Shown here: in pieces, positions 37,302-47,316 of the stretch
Numbering within the stretch: the stretch's first letter is position 1
Layout: each line of letters starts with the position of its first letter
NCBI GenBank assembly: GCA_029556545.1
Contig: JAKQEQ010000193.1
Location: 79,262-143,261, forward strand
Length of the DNA: 64,000 nucleotides
Source: Candidatus Hydrogenedentota bacterium
Lineage (GTDB): Bacteria > Hydrogenedentota > Hydrogenedentia > Hydrogenedentales > JAGMZX01
Reading direction: 5' to 3'
Notes under the pieces: generated by a model
Told to the model about the DNA's origin: nothing
Seen by the model: only the letters and a program-made list of their open reading frames with translations
Database searches by the model: none
Position numbers and translations under genes: made by a program

Positions 37302-40300
37302 TCACGTTTTCCTCGTGAAAATGACGTAGAGGCACGGCATGAAGAACAGGGCCACCAACATTTCCATGCACAGACCGCCAATAGCGGCCGCCGCCATTGG
37401 TTGAAGCATGTCGCCGCCCTCCTCCAGATTCAGAGCCAGCGGCAAGAAACCAGCCATGGTGGTCACCGTTGTCATGAGACGAGGGCGAAACCGAATCCGA
37501 GCCGAATCGCGAACGGCTTCCATCGGCGTTTTCCCTTCTTTGTCCTGCAGTTCTCCTGCCAATGTAAGTAGGAGCACGCCATCGTTGACCGTTGCGGCGA
37601 TCACGACCAGAATGCCAATGATGACCGTCGCGCCGAAGGGCAATCCGGTCAGATAGAGCAGGAAGACGACTCCGGCAAGACTCAGCGGGACGCTTCCCAG
37701 AATCAGCCCAGGAAGCTTCCAACTGTTGAACTGTACTGCCAAGACGATGAAGGCAAAGAAGAGCGCGAAGGCCAGGACGGCAGATACCGACTTTCTCATG
37801 TCCGCCATCAACTCGGCCTGTCCGCCGAAGGATAGCGCGTAACCGTCCGGGCGGCCGCCCCGCTCCAAGGCTGTGGCCAGTTCGTTTCTGGCTTGGGCGA
37901 CGCTGACCCCGGCGGCATCGGCCTGTACGATGACCTGCTTGACCTGATCTTCCCGAACGATCTCGACCGGTCCAACGGCTTGTTCTACTCGCGCCACATC
38001 CCGAACCCGCAAATACTCCCCATCGAGGCTGGTGAGGGGTAGGTTCTCCACGTCTTGGCGGGAGACCATCTTTGCTTCCGGCACAAGGACGCGGATGTCA
38101 TAGTACTCGCCGCCGTCAAGATAGCGCGTGGGCACGGCCCCGCTGATGAGCGACCGCAGTGCCACGGCGACGTCGGAAACGGATACACCCAGTTCGGCGG
38201 CCTTGACGCGGTCTACACGCACTTGGTACTCGGGTTTGGTCAGATCCATCGACACGTACACATTCGTGAAGTGCGCCAGCTCGTTCATCGTTTTCGTCGT
38301 CCTGCGGGCCAAATCGAAGAGGGTATCCGTCTCCTGGCCTCGAATCATTACTTCGATGTCCGACTGACTCAGGCCGCGGATGCCTCGAATGCGTCTCTGC
38401 ATCACCATGGCTTTGGCGCCGGGGATAGCGAGCTTTCCGACCAGCGGGCGTAGGCGTGTAACGTATTCACCGGTACTCAGATCGCGCCCTGCCCGGGGAA
38501 TGAGCTGAATATCGAGTTCCCCCTCATTGGCGATCTCGTAGGTATACAAGCCGCGGACCAGTCCACCGGCAAGGGCGAAGCGGCTTTCGATCAAGGGGTC
38601 ATCGCCGATCTGTTTCTCGATTCGGCGCAGGACACGATCGGTCTCAGCCACGGAAGTGCCGGCCGGCATTCGCACCTTAACCATGAGACGGCCGTCATCG
38701 AGGGGCGGCAAGAACTCGCCGCCCACCCGGCCCAGGAGTCCCGCCGCCAGCACGAGCAGGGCAAGAAACGCAGGCAGGACAAGCCAGCGGCCACGCAATA
38801 CCCAGCCCAGCAGTCTGTCGTAGCCTTGTGAAAATCGCTCGAAAAACCGTTCAAATCGCGTCATGCGGGTTTGGCTTGATCGCCCGAAGAGCGTGGCCGT
38901 GAGCATGGGCACCACGGAAATGGCCAGCACAAGGCTGATTACGACGATACCGGACATGACCAGGATCAATTCGCGGAACAACAGGCTGGTCAGCCCGGGC
39001 ACCAGTAAAAAGGGCATAAACAGCGCCAGGAACGACAACGTGGCGGCGACAATGGCCGGCCCCACTTCGGCTGTGCCCTCCACAGCGTGGCTCGATGCGG
39101 TGGCCTCGGGTTGCTCGTGGCGGCGGCGGGTGATCCTTTCGAGGACAACGATCGCATTGTCCAGCACTACCCCGAGGGCCACGACCAGCCCGCCGAGGGA
39201 GAAGATGTTGAGCGAGAAGCCCGCCAATTTCATGAGACCGAAGTTGAGCAGAACGGTTAGAGGCAAGGCCACGACCATCACGAGTACCTGGCGAAAGCTG
39301 CCCAGGAACAGGTAGACGACCAAGACCAGCAAAAGCGCGGCTTGCAAGGCCGCGTTTCGCACCCCATTCAGCGCACTTCTCACGTACAGCGCCTGGTCCT
39401 CGATAATGCTCAACCGGATGTCAGCGGGCAGCGCTGCATTCAGTTCGCCGAGCTTGCGGCTGACCGCGTCCCCTACCTGGACCGTGTTGGCATCGGCCTG
39501 TTTGAGGATTGAGAGACTGATGCACGGCTCGCCGTCGAGGCGGGTGACGACACGCACTTCTTCGTGGCCGTCCTCGACCTGGGCAATGTCGTCCAAGCGA
39601 ACGGTTGCCTGGCCTTCCCGGGCGATGACGATCGAACGGATTTGATCTAGGTTCTCATACTCACCGACGGTCCGGGCAATGATTTCCTTCGTCCCGGACG
39701 TAATCCGTCCGCCGAATTGATCGACGTTCTCCTCGGCCAGCCGCTTGAGCACCAAATCCAGCGGGATTCGGTGCTTTTCCAAGGCCTCGGGCACAAGCAG
39801 CACGCGGATTTCGCGTTCGTAGCCGCCGACGATTTCCGTGCCCGCGACGCCCGGCACGGCGATCAACTGATCCTGAAGCGAACGGTCGGCCCAGTCGCGG
39901 AGTTTCGTGAGGTCCCACTGCTGGCTGCTCACGGCCAGTTTCATGACCGGCAGTTGCGAGGGATCGGCCTTGAACACGACAGGTTCTTCGATGTCATTCG
40001 GAAGATGTCGCCTGGCCCGAGCCATTGCAGCCAAAGCGTCTTGGTAGGCTACGTCTACATCCGCGCCGTACTCAAAACTCACCTCGAGCGTATACATCCC
40101 CTCGATCGCCGAAGATTCCAGGGAGTCGAGGCGGTCTACCGTAGCCATCTCGCGCTCAATGATTTCGGCGACGTTCTTATCGATCTCATCCGGCGTGGCA
40201 CCTCGCCACCAGATTGTGACCCTGACCAGCGGATAGGTGACACTGGGCAGGTAATCTACAGGCAACCGCCAAAGACCATAGAATCCCAGCACCACAAGGG

Positions 40301-40358
40301 CCAGCATGATGGCGCTGGTGGCTAGACGGCGATGAACCGCGTATTGCGTCAGTTTCAT
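37302..40358 (-). CDS. RND-family efflux permease (HAE1/AcrB-like)
   Basis: 1018 residues, full length. Twelve hydrophobic helices with large periplasmic loops; N-terminus TSAIMLALVVLGFYGLWRLPVDYLP; LGGLVVALGVVLDNAIVVLE is the conserved TM4 motif with Asp for proton relay; the final helices contain TVIIGILVVIAATVNDGVLLLTLA. The pump expels hydrophobic drugs or envelope components through a TolC partner. Its start overlaps the adaptor gene by four bases. Confidence 0.93.
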   Translation of the reverse strand: MKLTQYAVHRRLATSAIMLALVVLGFYGLWRLPVDYLPSVTYPLVRVTIWWRGATPDEIDKNVAEIIEREMATVDRLDSLESSAIEGMYTLEVSFEYGADVDVAYQDALAAMARARRHLPNDIEEPVVFKADPSQLPVMKLAVSSQQWDLTKLRDWADRSLQDQLIAVPGVAGTEIVGGYEREIRVLLVPEALEKHRIPLDLVLKRLAEENVDQFGGRITSGTKEIIARTVGEYENLDQIRSIVIAREGQATVRLDDIAQVEDGHEEVRVVTRLDGEPCISLSILKQADANTVQVGDAVSRKLGELNAALPADIRLSIIEDQALYVRSALNGVRNAALQAALLLVLVVYLFLGSFRQVLVMVVALPLTVLLNFGLMKLAGFSLNIFSLGGLVVALGVVLDNAIVVLERITRRRHEQPEATASSHAVEGTAEVGPAIVAATLSFLALFMPFLLVPGLTSLLFRELILVMSGIVVISLVLAISVVPMLTATLFGRSSQTRMTRFERFFERFSQGYDRLLGWVLRGRWLVLPAFLALLVLAAGLLGRVGGEFLPPLDDGRLMVKVRMPAGTSVAETDRVLRRIEKQIGDDPLIESRFALAGGLVRGLYTYEIANEGELDIQLIPRAGRDLSTGEYVTRLRPLVGKLAIPGAKAMVMQRRIRGIRGLSQSDIEVMIRGQETDTLFDLARRTTKTMNELAHFTNVYVSMDLTKPEYQVRVDRVKAAELGVSVSDVAVALRSLISGAVPTRYLDGGEYYDIRVLVPEAKMVSRQDVENLPLTSLDGEYLRVRDVARVEQAVGPVEIVREDQVKQVIVQADAAGVSVAQARNELATALERGGRPDGYALSFGGQAELMADMRKSVSAVLAFALFFAFIVLAVQFNSWKLPGLILGSVPLSLAGVVFLLYLTGLPFGATVIIGILVVIAATVNDGVLLLTLAGELQDKEGKTPMEAVRDSARIRFRPRLMTTVTTMAGFLPLALNLEEGGDMLQPMAAAAIGGLCMEMLVALFFMPCLYVIFTRKT

Positions 40359-41710
40359 CGGCCGACTTCCTTGGGTCTGTTTGGTCCATCGCCAGAACGC
40401 ACCGCGCCGGTCTTACCCTTAGACTGGCCATCGCCCGGTGCGCCAGGCAGGCGAATGTGCATGCCGTCTTTCAGTTTCTCGTGCCCCGACACGATGAGCT
40501 TGTCACCCGGATTGAGGCCGGAAACTATCTGGACCCGTCCACCTTCTTCGATGCCGGTCTGGACCTTGCGCTGGGAGGCCTTGCCGTCCATGGCGACAAA
40601 GACGACCGACGCGCCGGTGGGAGTGACAACGACGGCGTGAACCGGGACGACGATAGCATCGCGAACCGATTCGAGGATCAGCTGAACGCGGCCGAACATG
40701 CCGGGAACAAGCTCGACATCATCCGTGATCGTCAGTTCAATGGTCCGGGTCCTCATGCGTGAGTTCAATTCGGGGAAGACGCGCGCAACCTCCGCCGGCA
40801 GGCTCTTGCCGGGCAACGCGTCGAGCCAGACTTGAGCCTTCATGCCCTGGTGCGTTTCGGCGGCGTTGGCTTCCGGCACGGCGCAACGAACGACCAGGGA
40901 GGAGAGGTCCGCCATCTCGAGCAAGGGCGCCTTCATGGCCGCCATATCGCCCTGGCGGACGAAGACCTTGGTAATGGTTCCGGCGAAGGGGGCGACGATG
41001 GCGCATTCATTCAAACGGGCCTGGGCCAGCTCCAGTTTGGCCTGTGCTTCTTGGACCACCGCATCCTGAACGGCGACGGCCGTGCGCGTGAACCCGGCCT
41101 CAAGCATTTCGAGTTGGCGGTGTGCGGCATTCAGCCTCGCTTCCGCCGCCACCTGTTTGACGCGGCCTTTGTCGAGCTCCTCTCCCGGCAACGCCCCGGT
41201 TTCCACCAATTGGGCAACGCGTTCAAGGTCGCTCTCTTCGAACTTGGCGCTTTCCGCGGCTTCGAGGACGCCTTCGCGTGCCTTGCCTATTTCTTCTGGC
41301 CGCGTGCCGGCCTTCAGGTCGTCGAGTTTGGCGCGGGCCACCGTCAGCGCGGCTTCGGCGGCCTTGACCTCGGCCCTGTACATTTCCCGGTCGATCTCGA
41401 TGAGCTTCTGTCCTGCCTCCACCCGGTCGCTCTCGCGCCAGGGGCAGAACCCAATCGGACCTTCGACCATGGAACCAATTTGTACCGTTTCAATGGGTAC
41501 GACCTCGGCGGTAAGGTCAATCGAGCGGACGACCTCGCCTGTTGTAACTGTTTCCACGCTTACGAGCGGCACGTTCTTCTTCGCTTTTTCCTCATTGTCC
41601 GCACGGCCACAACCCGCCAAGACCAAGAAGAGTAAAAGGGGCGCCAGTGCCGCAGCCTGAGCCCAGACTCCCTTCCGTGCATATGATTCAATTGCATCGA
41701 ATGCGCTCAT
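40355..41710 (-). CDS. RND periplasmic adaptor (MFP) lipoprotein
   Basis: 451 residues. Lipobox LVLAGCG after an N-terminal hydrophobic helix. Order: barrel-sandwich part (DLTAEVVPIETVQIG), long alpha-hairpin rich in Ala/Glu/Arg (about residues 110-230), second sandwich half (APFAGTITKVFVRQGD), beta-barrel (FPELNSRMRTRTIELTI), membrane-proximal end. It bridges the RND permease and the outer-membrane channel. Overlaps the TolC-like gene upstream by four bases. Confidence 0.92.
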   Translation of the reverse strand: MSAFDAIESYARKGVWAQAAALAPLLLFLVLAGCGRADNEEKAKKNVPLVSVETVTTGEVVRSIDLTAEVVPIETVQIGSMVEGPIGFCPWRESDRVEAGQKLIEIDREMYRAEVKAAEAALTVARAKLDDLKAGTRPEEIGKAREGVLEAAESAKFEESDLERVAQLVETGALPGEELDKGRVKQVAAEARLNAAHRQLEMLEAGFTRTAVAVQDAVVQEAQAKLELAQARLNECAIVAPFAGTITKVFVRQGDMAAMKAPLLEMADLSSLVVRCAVPEANAAETHQGMKAQVWLDALPGKSLPAEVARVFPELNSRMRTRTIELTITDDVELVPGMFGRVQLILESVRDAIVVPVHAVVVTPTGASVVFVAMDGKASQRKVQTGIEEGGRVQIVSGLNPGDKLIVSGHEKLKDGMHIRLPGAPGDGQSKGKTGAVRSGDGPNRPKEVGR

Positions 41711-43374
41711 GGCCTGTTATCTCCCGTCGCCAGGTGAACCTGCGCCGTGGCGATATTGAAGTCTGCGAGCGCGCGATAGTAACTCGTCTGGACGCCAAGA
41801 AGGGCAGCCTGCGCGTCCAAGACGTCCACGATGGCGCCCTTGCCGTAGTCGTATTTAGCGCGTTCGATCCGCAGGCTTTCTTCCGCTTCCGCAATGCTCT
41901 TCTGGGTCACGCTCACGCGTTCGCTGGCGGAGCTTAGGTTAAGGATAGCCGTCTCGACCTCGATCTGTATCTGCAACTCAAGTTTCCTAAGGCGCTGCTG
42001 AGCTGCATGCAGCAGGGCGCGCTCCTTCGCAATCTGCGCGCGAATGCGGCCCCCTTCAAAGATCGGAATGTCCACCGTGATGCCGATTCTCCCCACATCT
42101 TCGAAATCGTCTGCGGGTTCTACCCCGACCTGCGAAATGCGAGTTGAAATAGTGCCCGTGCTGCTGCTGGTTGTCGTGATGGACGCTCCGCCCGGCAAGG
42201 GTGTGGTGGTGGACTGCGAAGTGGTTGTTTGGTCGCCGGATGTCAAGGTAGAAGAGCTTGAAGGCTGAGTGGCCGGTTCCCCTGATCCGCCTATTCCCCA
42301 CCGTCCTCCGTAGGACGCCTCCAGTGACACTTCCGGCTCCCGTTCCCCCCGTGCCACGTCCACACGTTTCGCTTGCGCTTCAAGGGCCGCCAACGCCGCT
42401 GCGTAGTCGCTGCGCTGTTGAAAGGCGCGCTTCAACTTGTCATCCAGCGTTGGCGCTAGCTCGAGAAAGGTCAACGTATCGCTTAGGGCCCAGTCGGAAG
42501 CATGGCCCGCATCGAGGCCAAGCAGGTTAGCCAGGAGTCGATGTGCTATTTCGAGAACATTTTTCTCCTGCAGCAATTGCTGTTCGACGTCCGCCAAACG
42601 GACTTCCGTGCGCAGCGCATCCACGCGCGCCGCCTTCTGCGCCTCGATAAGCTGTTCCACCCGATCGAGGTGCTCGGCAAGTGTCTTGCGGGAGAACTCC
42701 AGCGACTGGATTACATGTTTCTGCGCCAAGATGCCGTAGTACGTGCTCGCCACGTTGAAAACAAGCTCTTCCCGCGTGCGCGCGAGGGTATGGTCAGCGG
42801 CTTTGGCAAGCAATTCCGCCGCGCGAAACTCATTGACAATGCGCCCGCCGGCGTAAAGGGGCATCCGGACAATGACATCCGCCGAAAGAATGTCATCGGT
42901 GTAGTATGTCGCCCCTCCCGGCGACAAGGGCGCGGTCAAGCGCTGGGCATCTTGGTAGTGGAAATAGCTTCCCGTGACGTGAATGCTTGGCCACCGCCGG
43001 GCGCCTTTGATACGCGTCTCGGCTCGCGCCGCCTCCACGTCTGAAGCGGCCGCCAGGAGTTCGGGATTATTCTTCAGCGCAAGGGTGGTGCATTCTTCGA
43101 GAGTCAGCACCTTTGGCGCGGACGCGGGCAGCGCGGAAGGCGCTTCGGGGGTGGGCTCAGGGCCGGTGACCGGCTGCACATTTTCAGGTCGCATCACCGG
43201 CAGGTCCCTGTAGGGGTCCGTCGGAGCGACCGTCACACACCCGCTCAGCGTGAAGACGATGGCGGTCGCAACTCCGCGAAAGATAGCCTCCCTGAAACCA
43301 TGCTCCTGCACGCCAGGTCCAGCTCGACTACCGTCGCAAGTTGCTCGCCTGCTCTCAACATGGTCTGATTTCAT
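41707..43374 (-). CDS. TolC-family outer-membrane lipoprotein (RND operon)
   Basis: 555 residues. Signal with lipobox LSGC, then two outer-membrane-factor repeats (LTLEECTTLALKNNPELLAAASD; LRIERAKYDYGKGAIVDVLDAQAALLG). A Ser/Thr-rich low-complexity insertion (SSSSTLTSGDQTTTSQSTTT, about residues 366-400) is not typical. It supplies the exit duct for the RND pump. First gene of a three-gene operon. Confidence 0.9.
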   Translation of the reverse strand: MKSDHVESRRATCDGSRAGPGVQEHGFREAIFRGVATAIVFTLSGCVTVAPTDPYRDLPVMRPENVQPVTGPEPTPEAPSALPASAPKVLTLEECTTLALKNNPELLAAASDVEAARAETRIKGARRWPSIHVTGSYFHYQDAQRLTAPLSPGGATYYTDDILSADVIVRMPLYAGGRIVNEFRAAELLAKAADHTLARTREELVFNVASTYYGILAQKHVIQSLEFSRKTLAEHLDRVEQLIEAQKAARVDALRTEVRLADVEQQLLQEKNVLEIAHRLLANLLGLDAGHASDWALSDTLTFLELAPTLDDKLKRAFQQRSDYAAALAALEAQAKRVDVARGEREPEVSLEASYGGRWGIGGSGEPATQPSSSSTLTSGDQTTTSQSTTTPLPGGASITTTSSSTGTISTRISQVGVEPADDFEDVGRIGITVDIPIFEGGRIRAQIAKERALLHAAQQRLRKLELQIQIEVETAILNLSSASERVSVTQKSIAEAEESLRIERAKYDYGKGAIVDVLDAQAALLGVQTSYYRALADFNIATAQVHLATGDNRP

Positions 43375-43532
43375 TCGGTGCTCTCATTCTGCCGACGGTG
43401 CTCACGGTGACGCGTCTGAGTTGATTGTTGGCTTGAATTGGGTCCGTGCGCCTTCGCAGATTCATCTGGAACCATATCCAACGAGTTTGGCTTCATTGCC
43501 ATGCTCCTTTCTATCAAGTCCTATGCTGGCGG

Positions 43533-45011
43533 TCAAGAACCGGTGACAGGGCTTTGCCCCCGCACACGGTCCAACCATGCCTCGGCAATGAGGAGGTTCC
43601 ACGTGGCCTCGACCCGATTGGTCTCGGCGCGCGCGAGGGCGGTCTGTGCGTCGAGCAAATCGTTGATTGTCGCCGCCCCAACCTCATAGCGTGTGCGCGC
43701 CACGCGCATGCTTTCCAGTGCGCTCGCCACCTGAGTTTCAGTGGTCTGTACCGATTCCCATGTCTCAAGGACGGTGGAGTGGGCTGCCCAAGCCTCCTGT
43801 TGCACCTGAAGGATTAGTTGCCGAACCTCGGCTTCCTGACGAGACAGCTCAGCCTTGGCTCTGTTTACCTCATGCTTGCGGGAGAAGCCAGAGAAAAGCG
43901 TCCAGTTGAGGTTCAGCGCGATGGACCATTCCTCGTCCTCGGGCGGAAAATCGCTGTCGCGGTAGTCGTAGCCTGCTTCCGCATAGAGGCGTGGCCGGTA
44001 GGCGCTCTTCGCGGCAGCAACGCCTGCTTCATCCGCGGATATCTGCTGCAACGCGGCATTGATTTCAGGGCGGGCGTGTAGTGCCTCTTCAATGACCTTC
44101 TCGGGCACAGCCAATGCGGGAGAGGACGCCTGATGAGACCCGGTATCTATCTCGAATCTGGATGCGGCGGGGAGTCCCATGGCGATACTCAATTGTCCTC
44201 GCGTCGTGCGAGTCAGCCCCTCCGCGCGCGTTTGGGCAAGCGAAGCTTCGGCCACTTCGACTTCCGCCCGCAAGACGTCGGCCTTGGGTACCGCACCTGC
44301 TTCTCTAAGGCGTTGAGCAAGATGGAGATGAGCTTCGGCCCTTGAAAGGTTCTCTTCCGCGACAGTGTGCACTCGCATTGAAGCAGCCAAGCGGTAGAAG
44401 CTGCTATGAACTTCGAAGACGAGATCTTGTTGCATACGCTTCGCTTCTTCTTCAGCGGTGCTCTTGAGCGCGATCGCTCTTCTGTGTTCCGCTGCCCGGC
44501 GGCCACCGTCCACTATCGTGTAACGTGCGGCGAACCCGGCGAGCCAGTCGTCCGTGGGGCTGCTGGTGTTCGATGTCATTAGCTGTGTAAGGCCGCCGGG
44601 TAGAGATGAGCGGCGTTGCGACCGACTCCAGCCTGTCACAAAGGCGACTTCCGGGTAATAGGGCGCCTGGACGATGCCAATTGTCTCCTCGGCAATCACC
44701 ACACCCTGACGGGCTGCCAGGTTCACTGGATTTCGGTCCAGAGCGATCTGTAAGCACGCAGCCAGCGTCAGCGCTTCTGTTGAATGCGCATCTGCTGAAG
44801 CGTTGCTTTCCTGAGTTACCAAGCTTGGGCCGGAGGCGCTGGTCGGTGGCTCTTGGCTTGAAGAGCCCCGCTGACTAAGCGCTGGGGGAGTGTAGTTCTC
44901 AATGCTTGGTGCGACGATCTGGTTCGATGTGGCGCACCCGATAAGGGAGGCGCCCAAGAAGAGCAAGACCGGCAACGGCTGAACTCGCGCAGTTGTGTGT
45001 TCATGGAACAT
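43533..45011 (-). CDS. TolC-family outer-membrane lipoprotein (ABC exporter operon)
   Basis: 492 residues. Lipobox LIGC; ALTLAACLQIALDRNPVNLAARQ early and YEVGAATINDLLDAQTALARAE late, the two OEP repeats. It ends the ABC exporter operon, 16 bases after the ABC-2 permease gene. Likely outer-membrane partner of the HlyD-type adaptor upstream. Confidence 0.9.
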   Translation of the reverse strand: MFHEHTTARVQPLPVLLFLGASLIGCATSNQIVAPSIENYTPPALSQRGSSSQEPPTSASGPSLVTQESNASADAHSTEALTLAACLQIALDRNPVNLAARQGVVIAEETIGIVQAPYYPEVAFVTGWSRSQRRSSLPGGLTQLMTSNTSSPTDDWLAGFAARYTIVDGGRRAAEHRRAIALKSTAEEEAKRMQQDLVFEVHSSFYRLAASMRVHTVAEENLSRAEAHLHLAQRLREAGAVPKADVLRAEVEVAEASLAQTRAEGLTRTTRGQLSIAMGLPAASRFEIDTGSHQASSPALAVPEKVIEEALHARPEINAALQQISADEAGVAAAKSAYRPRLYAEAGYDYRDSDFPPEDEEWSIALNLNWTLFSGFSRKHEVNRAKAELSRQEAEVRQLILQVQQEAWAAHSTVLETWESVQTTETQVASALESMRVARTRYEVGAATINDLLDAQTALARAETNRVEATWNLLIAEAWLDRVRGQSPVTGS

Positions 45012-45027
45012 GCTTATCTCCTCGGCA

Positions 45028-46158
45028 TTAGGCTGAAGTTTTCTTGAAACGGCTCATAGCGAACCAGAGCGTGCCAACGCCCATGCAGAGCAACATGAGC
45101 ATCTGAGGCCAAAGCACCGAAGGCCCGACTCCTTTCAGGAAGATTCCTCTGATGATGACGAGGAAGTACCGCAGCGGGTTGCCGTAGGTTAGCCACTGGA
45201 CGGCCACGGGCATATTGGCGATGGGAAACATGAAACCGGACAGCAGGACGGCAGGGAAGTAGAAGAAGAATGTGCTCATCATGGCCTGCTGCTGCGTGCT
45301 ACTCATGGTTGAGATGAGCAAGCCGATGCCCAATGTGGTCATGATGTAAAGGCCCGTCGCAACGAACAGGAGCAGCAGACTGCCGCGGATCGGGACCTGA
45401 AACCAGAATACGGCAACCAGCGTAATCAGCAGAACGTCGGCGAAGCCAATCACGGCAAAGGGGACCGTCTTGCCAAGTATAAACTCGCCCGGCGTGATGG
45501 GCGTCACCATGATTTGCTCCATGGTGCCGACCTCCTTTTCTCGGACCACGGCCATGCTGGTCAGCATGAGCGTGATGAGCATGACGAGGATGGCGATGAC
45601 GCCCGGCACGTAGAAGTTTCGACTCTCGAGGTTTTCGTTGAACCAAGCCCGTGTCTCAACAGTAAGCGGTTCCGCGGAGGATTTGCCTCCGCCTAGACGA
45701 CTCAGGCGGGTCAAGAGGACGTTGTTGCTGTAGCGGCCGACAATCTTGGACGAGTAATCGAGGATTATCCCCGCTGTGTTCGAATCGGTGCCGTCCACGA
45801 AAAGCTGGAGCTGCGTCATGCGCCCGCTGCGAAGATCGGCCTCAAAGCCATGGTTAAACCGGAGAACGGCCTTCACATCGCCACGGTCTATGAGGCTCTG
45901 CGCCTCTGCATCACTTGTCACGTGGCAAGCGAGGTCGAAGTACTCGGTCTCGGTGAACTGTGCCGTCAATTCGCGGCTGGCAATGCTGCTGTCCAAGTCG
46001 TAGACGCCAATGGGGACGTTCTTCACGTCTGTGGTAACGGCATACCCGAACACGAGCACTTGAACGATGGGCATCACGAAGATGACCGCCCTCATCCGCG
46101 GATCTCGAAATACCTGAATGAACTCCTTGATTAGCATGTATTTGATTCGCTCGAACAT
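45028..46158 (-). CDS. ABC-2 type permease (YbhR-like)
   Basis: 376 residues. One N-terminal helix (VIFVMPIVQVLVFGYAVT), a large extracytoplasmic domain, then five helices, with MVTPITPGEFILGKTVPF typical of ABC-2 exporters. Last-but-one in the operon; three bases separate it from the other permease. Confidence 0.92.
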   Translation of the reverse strand: MFERIKYMLIKEFIQVFRDPRMRAVIFVMPIVQVLVFGYAVTTDVKNVPIGVYDLDSSIASRELTAQFTETEYFDLACHVTSDAEAQSLIDRGDVKAVLRFNHGFEADLRSGRMTQLQLFVDGTDSNTAGIILDYSSKIVGRYSNNVLLTRLSRLGGGKSSAEPLTVETRAWFNENLESRNFYVPGVIAILVMLITLMLTSMAVVREKEVGTMEQIMVTPITPGEFILGKTVPFAVIGFADVLLITLVAVFWFQVPIRGSLLLLFVATGLYIMTTLGIGLLISTMSSTQQQAMMSTFFFYFPAVLLSGFMFPIANMPVAVQWLTYGNPLRYFLVIIRGIFLKGVGPSVLWPQMLMLLCMGVGTLWFAMSRFKKTSA

Positions 46159-46161
46159 CGT

Positions 46162-47316
46162 TTAGCCTTTCAAAGAAGTTGCGCTATTCAAGCGTTTCTT
46201 GAATTTCACATTGGCCAGGACGACCATTGCCCCGCCGAAAACGACCAGTAGTGCAGCCTCGACTCCCAGCACCTCCAGTCCCACGCCTTTGAGGTAAATT
46301 CCCTTCAGGAGCGCCACAAAATACCGGGCTGGGATGAGATACGTAACGATCTGGACCGGGCGCGGCATGTTTCCGATGTCGTACATGAAGCCGGATAGAA
46401 GAAACGACGGCAGGAACGTCAGGATCATGGCGAGTTGGCTGGCCAGCAATTGGCTCTTGGCCACGATACTGATCACCATGCCCAGCGCCAGCGCCCCGAC
46501 CAGGAACGCGGCCGAAACGCCGAACAACAGGGGCACGTTCCCGCGCAGCGGCACATCGAAGAGAAACTCGCCCATGAGCACGGCCAGGAGAACGTCGAAC
46601 ATTCCGACAGCGAAGTAGGGCAGAAGCTTCCCCAGAATGAGTTCGGGGCCTTTGACCGGCGTGGAGATGAGTTGCTCCATGGTGCCCTGTTCCCACTCCT
46701 TGGAAACCGTGAGCGAGGTCAAGAGCGCGGCAATGACCATCATGATGACCGCGATAAGGCCGGGAATGATGTAGTTCTTGGACTCGAGGTCCGCGTTGAA
46801 CCAAACTCTCGGACGGAAGTCGATGGGCTCCCCGGGAGCTTTGCCCACGATGCGTTGTGTCTGTTCGATCAGGACGTCTTTCGAGTACCCCATGGAAATC
46901 GCATCGAGATAGCCCATGGCGATCGTGGCGGTGTTGGAATCACTACCGTCTACGATAGCTTGCACCCGCACCGGACTGAGGGACTTGGCGCGTTCCGCGA
47001 AGTCCCGCGGGATGACAAGACCAACGAGCGCCTCGCCGGTATCGATGGCGTGCTCGATGTCGTGATAGTCGGTCGCGAATTGACGCAATTCGAAATACCT
47101 GGACCCAGTGAAGTACGCCAGAAACTCCCGGCTTGCAGGCGTCCCGCTCTGGTCCCAGGCGATGAGCGGCACGTTGTCCACGTCCAGCGTGAGGGCATAC
47201 CCGAACAGAACGAGAAGCAACATGGGTATCGCGACGGCCATGCCCAGACTTCTCGGGTCGCGCAGGATGTGAATGAATTCCTTGCGAGCGATTGCCCAAA
47301 CACGAATGGGTTTCAT
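46162..47316 (-). CDS. ABC-2 type permease (YbhS-like)
   Basis: 384 residues, same architecture as the downstream permease: N-terminal helix GMAVAIPMLLLVLFGYALT, soluble region, QLISTPVKGPELILGKLLPY, then helices. Overlaps the ATPase gene upstream by four bases (translational coupling). Together the two permeases form the membrane half of a Ybh-type exporter. Confidence 0.92.
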   Translation of the reverse strand: MKPIRVWAIARKEFIHILRDPRSLGMAVAIPMLLLVLFGYALTLDVDNVPLIAWDQSGTPASREFLAYFTGSRYFELRQFATDYHDIEHAIDTGEALVGLVIPRDFAERAKSLSPVRVQAIVDGSDSNTATIAMGYLDAISMGYSKDVLIEQTQRIVGKAPGEPIDFRPRVWFNADLESKNYIIPGLIAVIMMVIAALLTSLTVSKEWEQGTMEQLISTPVKGPELILGKLLPYFAVGMFDVLLAVLMGEFLFDVPLRGNVPLLFGVSAAFLVGALALGMVISIVAKSQLLASQLAMILTFLPSFLLSGFMYDIGNMPRPVQIVTYLIPARYFVALLKGIYLKGVGLEVLGVEAALLVVFGGAMVVLANVKFKKRLNSATSLKG